Shown piece after piece: positions 4,093 to 6,689 of a stretch of DNA of 6,689 nt. Under the pieces are notes generated by a model. The model worked only from the letters and a program-made list of their open reading frames with translations. It had not been told where the DNA came from and ran no database searches. Source of the stretch: Lysobacteraceae bacterium (GTDB taxonomy: Bacteria; Pseudomonadota; Gammaproteobacteria; Xanthomonadales; Wenzhouxiangellaceae); NCBI GenBank assembly GCA_020201235.1, contig JAIVHD010000075.1, positions 1-6,689 of the forward strand, written 5' to 3'. Position 1 is the stretch's first letter, and each line of letters starts with the position of its first letter. The translations under genes were made by a program, and so were the position numbers.

Positions 4093-6689
4093 TCAGTCAC
4101 GCGTGGACCCGAACAGGAAGGCTAGATCTTCAGCGTTCAGGTGCGCAGCCCCGCCGCCTGCAAGCAGATCCTGTACCAGTTGCCGCTTGCTTTGTTGCAT
4201 CAGCCGGATTTTTTGCTCGACGGTGTCCTCGGCATACAAACGATACACCATGACCGTTTTGTCCTGTCCAATGCGGTGAGCACGGTCGGTCGCCTGGTCC
4301 TCGGTGGCCGGGTTCCACCACGGGTCGTAATGAATGACGGTATCGGCCGCAGTCAGGTTGAGGCCCACGCCGCCGGCCTTCAGGCTGACCAGGAACAGCG
4401 CGACCTCGCGCTGCTGGAATCGCCGCACCGGGGCCTGGCGGTCGCGCGTCCTGCCGGTCAGTTTGACCCATTCCAGCGCGCGCTTGTGCAGCTCCTGCTC
4501 GATCAGGTTCAACATGCCGGTGAATTGCGAAAACAGCAGAATCCTGCGCCCTTCTGACAACAGCTTCGGCAGCATTTCCATGAGCAGATCGAGCTTGGCG
4601 GAGCGGCCGGCCCAGTCCTCTGGATTGAGGTCGCGCAACAGCCGTGGATCGCAGCAGATTTGGCGTAGCCGGAGCAGTGCATCGAGAACGACAATCCGGC
4701 TGCGGGCCAGGCCGTGCGCCTCGACCGCCTGGCTTACACGGCCATACAGCTCACTGCGAACACGATCGTACAGTCCACGCTGCGCGCTCGCCAGTTCGGC
4801 GATGCGCATGATCTCGATTTTTTCGGGCAGTTCCGGCGCGACTTCGGTTTTGGTTCTGCGCATCAAAAAGGGCCGTATCCGGCGGTTCAGTTCGTGGGCT
4901 CTAGCGGCATTCTGATCGCGCTCGATCGGTTCGCGAAAATAGCGTTTGAACGCTTTTGCATCGCCAAGCAGGCCCGGCATCAGAAAATCGAACAGCGACC
5001 ACAGCTCGCCAAGGTGGTTTTCGATCGGGGTGCCGCTCAGGGCCAGCCGGTGGTGGGCGTCGAGCCGCCGAACGGCCTGGCTGATCCGCGCGCGCGGGTT
5101 CTTGATGTACTGCGCCTCGTCGAGCAACACGAGGTGAAAGCATTGCCGCTCGAGCATCTCGATATCGCGCGTTACCAGCGCGTAGGAGGTGAGTACCAGG
5201 TCCTGTCTCGACAAGCGGTGGAACTCGCGCCGGCGCTGCGGACCATGCAACACCAGTACCTTCAAGTCGGGCGCGAAGCGGCGCGCCTCGGCACGCCAGT
5301 TAAACAACAGGCTGGTCGGGGCCACCACCAGCACCGGATGGTCGAGTCGACCGGCCTGCTTTTCGAGCAGGATGTGGGCCAGGGTCTGGACCGTCTTGCC
5401 CAGGCCCATGTCGTCGGCCAGCACCCCGGCAAAGTCGTTTACGGCAAGAAACTGAAGCCAGTTCAGGCCATCTGCCTGGTAGGGCCGCAGTTCTGCGCGC
5501 AGCCCTTTTGGGGCGGCCACACAATCAAGTGGGCTCGAGCCGGCCAGTTGCCGGGCCAACAAACGAAGCTCGCCGGGCCCGTGCATTTCCCCGCTGCGGG
5601 CAGCCTGCTCGACATCGCTCAGCCGGGCGCGTGAAAAGACCACGCGGTCTTCGATTGAGGCATCGCCGGCATGATCTCCGATCAAGCTCATTAGTTCGGT
5701 CAGGCGATCCCCGGGCAGCGCGACCAGCCTCAGGTCATCGATGCGGATCAGCAGTTCGGAATCGACCGCAGTGCCCAATCCGAGTGCCAGCTGCTGCAAC
5801 CATTCGCCCGGAATATCCGCCAGCCGGCGCACCAGTGCCGCCAACAGTGAAACCGCACGGCCGTCGAGCATGAATCCGAAATCGAGCGAAACCTGGCCGC
5901 GCGCGTCACCCTGTGGCGCGACTCGGCTGAACCACTGCCGGGGTCTGATCACCTGAAACGGAAAATCCGCGCGCTCATCAATTGACCACTCGGTTTCCGG
6001 GTCGGCCAAACGCAGTCGCTCGCGCAGGCCGGTCCAAACCGGTGCCGGATCAGCGCAAGCCGAGCCGCCGAGGTCGGCGACCCAGGGCCTGCCGACTCGT
6101 TCGCGCCGATTGGAATGCACGGCCAGTACCCGGTGGACCGGGCTGGCACGATGGGGTGGGGGTGCTTCATAGGGTTTGAGTCCGCCGGCTTTGAGTGCAT
6201 CCAGGCAGGCCTGCTCGCGCTCGAAATCGCGCTGGACTTCGACCACTTCGTCTGGCTCGCGCAGAACATTCGGCCCGACCAGGTCCCAGGCGACCCGAGT
6301 GTCGCCGTAACAGAAATGCAGGTCGGCCGCGGCCGCAGCGGCATCGTCATCCGGGCCGCAGTGCAGATTGGTCAACGCGGCCAGCACCAGGCTTGGCCGT
6401 GGCGCCCGCGCGCGCTCGAACGAGCGACGCAGTTGCTGCGGACGCGGCAGGCAGCCTTGCGGGTCGCGAGACTCGAGTTCGGCCAGGGCCGAGTCGACGG
6501 CCTCCGGTGCAAGATCCGGCCGTGCCAACCACTCCAGCGCCCGCGGGCCGGCGGGCGCAAACCGCACCGGGTGCCAGAGGCGTCGCTCGAGATCAAGCAA
6601 ATGTGGCGGTGTGGTCTCGAGCCAGACGCGCTCGTCGTGTTCGTCGATGCAGGGTGCCAATCGTTGCACGCCACTCGGCAGCAGTTGCC
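4093..6689 (-). CDS. SNF2-family DNA-dependent ATPase/helicase, N-terminus outside window
   Basis: This is a Swi2/Snf2 (superfamily 2) ATPase that would use ATP to translocate on double-stranded DNA and remodel protein-DNA complexes. Numbering from a GTG codon at 6669, 858 residues are visible. Residues 1 to about 385 are a poorly conserved N-terminal region. The SNF2 N-terminal ATPase domain runs from about 392 (RAELRPYQADGLNWL), with motif I DMGLGKT (420-426), motif Ia VVAPTSLLFNW, the Walker B box DEAQ (517-520) and motif III SGTPIEN (545-551). The second RecA lobe has LLFSQFTGML (711-720), motif V SLKAGGVGLNLTAAD (762-776) and motif VI QATDRAHRIGQ (792-802). All core motifs are intact, so activity is expected. 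The frame remains open past the GTG to the window edge (reading QLLPSG just before it), so the true start is very likely further upstream and the GTG should not be taken as the start. Whether a SWIM zinc finger lies upstream, as in many bacterial SNF2 proteins, cannot be seen. The cellular role is unknown. Confidence 0.93.
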   Translation of the reverse strand, partial: QLLPSGVQRLAPCIDEHDERVWLETTPPHLLDLERRLWHPVRFAPAGPRALEWLARPDLAPEAVDSALAELESRDPQGCLPRPQQLRRSFERARAPRPSLVLAALTNLHCGPDDDAAAAAADLHFCYGDTRVAWDLVGPNVLREPDEVVEVQRDFEREQACLDALKAGGLKPYEAPPPHRASPVHRVLAVHSNRRERVGRPWVADLGGSACADPAPVWTGLRERLRLADPETEWSIDERADFPFQVIRPRQWFSRVAPQGDARGQVSLDFGFMLDGRAVSLLAALVRRLADIPGEWLQQLALGLGTAVDSELLIRIDDLRLVALPGDRLTELMSLIGDHAGDASIEDRVVFSRARLSDVEQAARSGEMHGPGELRLLARQLAGSSPLDCVAAPKGLRAELRPYQADGLNWLQFLAVNDFAGVLADDMGLGKTVQTLAHILLEKQAGRLDHPVLVVAPTSLLFNWRAEARRFAPDLKVLVLHGPQRRREFHRLSRQDLVLTSYALVTRDIEMLERQCFHLVLLDEAQYIKNPRARISQAVRRLDAHHRLALSGTPIENHLGELWSLFDFLMPGLLGDAKAFKRYFREPIERDQNAARAHELNRRIRPFLMRRTKTEVAPELPEKIEIMRIAELASAQRGLYDRVRSELYGRVSQAVEAHGLARSRIVVLDALLRLRQICCDPRLLRDLNPEDWAGRSAKLDLLMEMLPKLLSEGRRILLFSQFTGMLNLIEQELHKRALEWVKLTGRTRDRQAPVRRFQQREVALFLVSLKAGGVGLNLTAADTVIHYDPWWNPATEDQATDRAHRIGQDKTVMVYRLYAEDTVEQKIRLMQQSKRQLVQDLLAGGGAAHLNAEDLAFLFGSTRD

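Noticed and set aside
4714..5634. 306-codon plus-strand frame opposite the SNF2 gene
   Set aside because: It is antisense to the clearly coding ATPase core and has no family resemblance; long antisense frames are expected at this GC content.

Overview
This is a GC-rich bacterial chromosomal window. Its codon use (strong G/C preference at third positions) and the kinds of proteins suggest a gammaproteobacterium, perhaps near the Xanthomonadales/Wenzhouxiangella group. That placement is a weak inference from style, not from a marker gene. No rRNA, tRNA, CRISPR array or phage gene is visible.

Layout from left to right. (1) Bases 1-164 hold no gene but contain three perfect inverted repeats arranged as one outer stem enclosing two hairpins. 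(2) Two small minus-strand genes follow. One encodes a 76-aa two-helix membrane protein (165-395, TTG start) with a good sigma70-type promoter at 427-455. The other encodes a 138-aa exported protein made almost only of a TonB C-terminal domain (462-878). (3) Bases 894-1507 are a non-coding stretch of about 600 bases with a few short hairpins. (4) A plus-strand gene (1508-2362) encodes a secreted beta-propeller (NHL/YncE-like) protein. It is frameshifted near its 3' end, and the missing last blade is still readable in another frame up to 2469. (5) A compact 166-base element (2607-2772) has terminal inverted repeats, is palindromic over almost its whole length and looks like a MITE. (6) A minus-strand gene (2753-3943) encodes a 396-aa helical protein of unknown function whose last five codons and stop lie inside the right terminal repeat of that element. 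(7) After a probable terminator, a minus-strand SNF2-family DNA-dependent ATPase gene (4093 to the right edge) has a complete ATPase core; its N-terminus runs off the window.

The SNF2 gene and the 396-aa gene lie in the same direction 149 bases apart, so they may be functionally linked, but the terminator between them argues against simple co-transcription. The left-hand genes look like ordinary envelope or periplasm genes. I do not see a convincing new multi-gene system. The most notable items are the palindromic MITE that supplies the end of a gene, the frameshifted propeller gene beside it, and the nested stems at the left edge.
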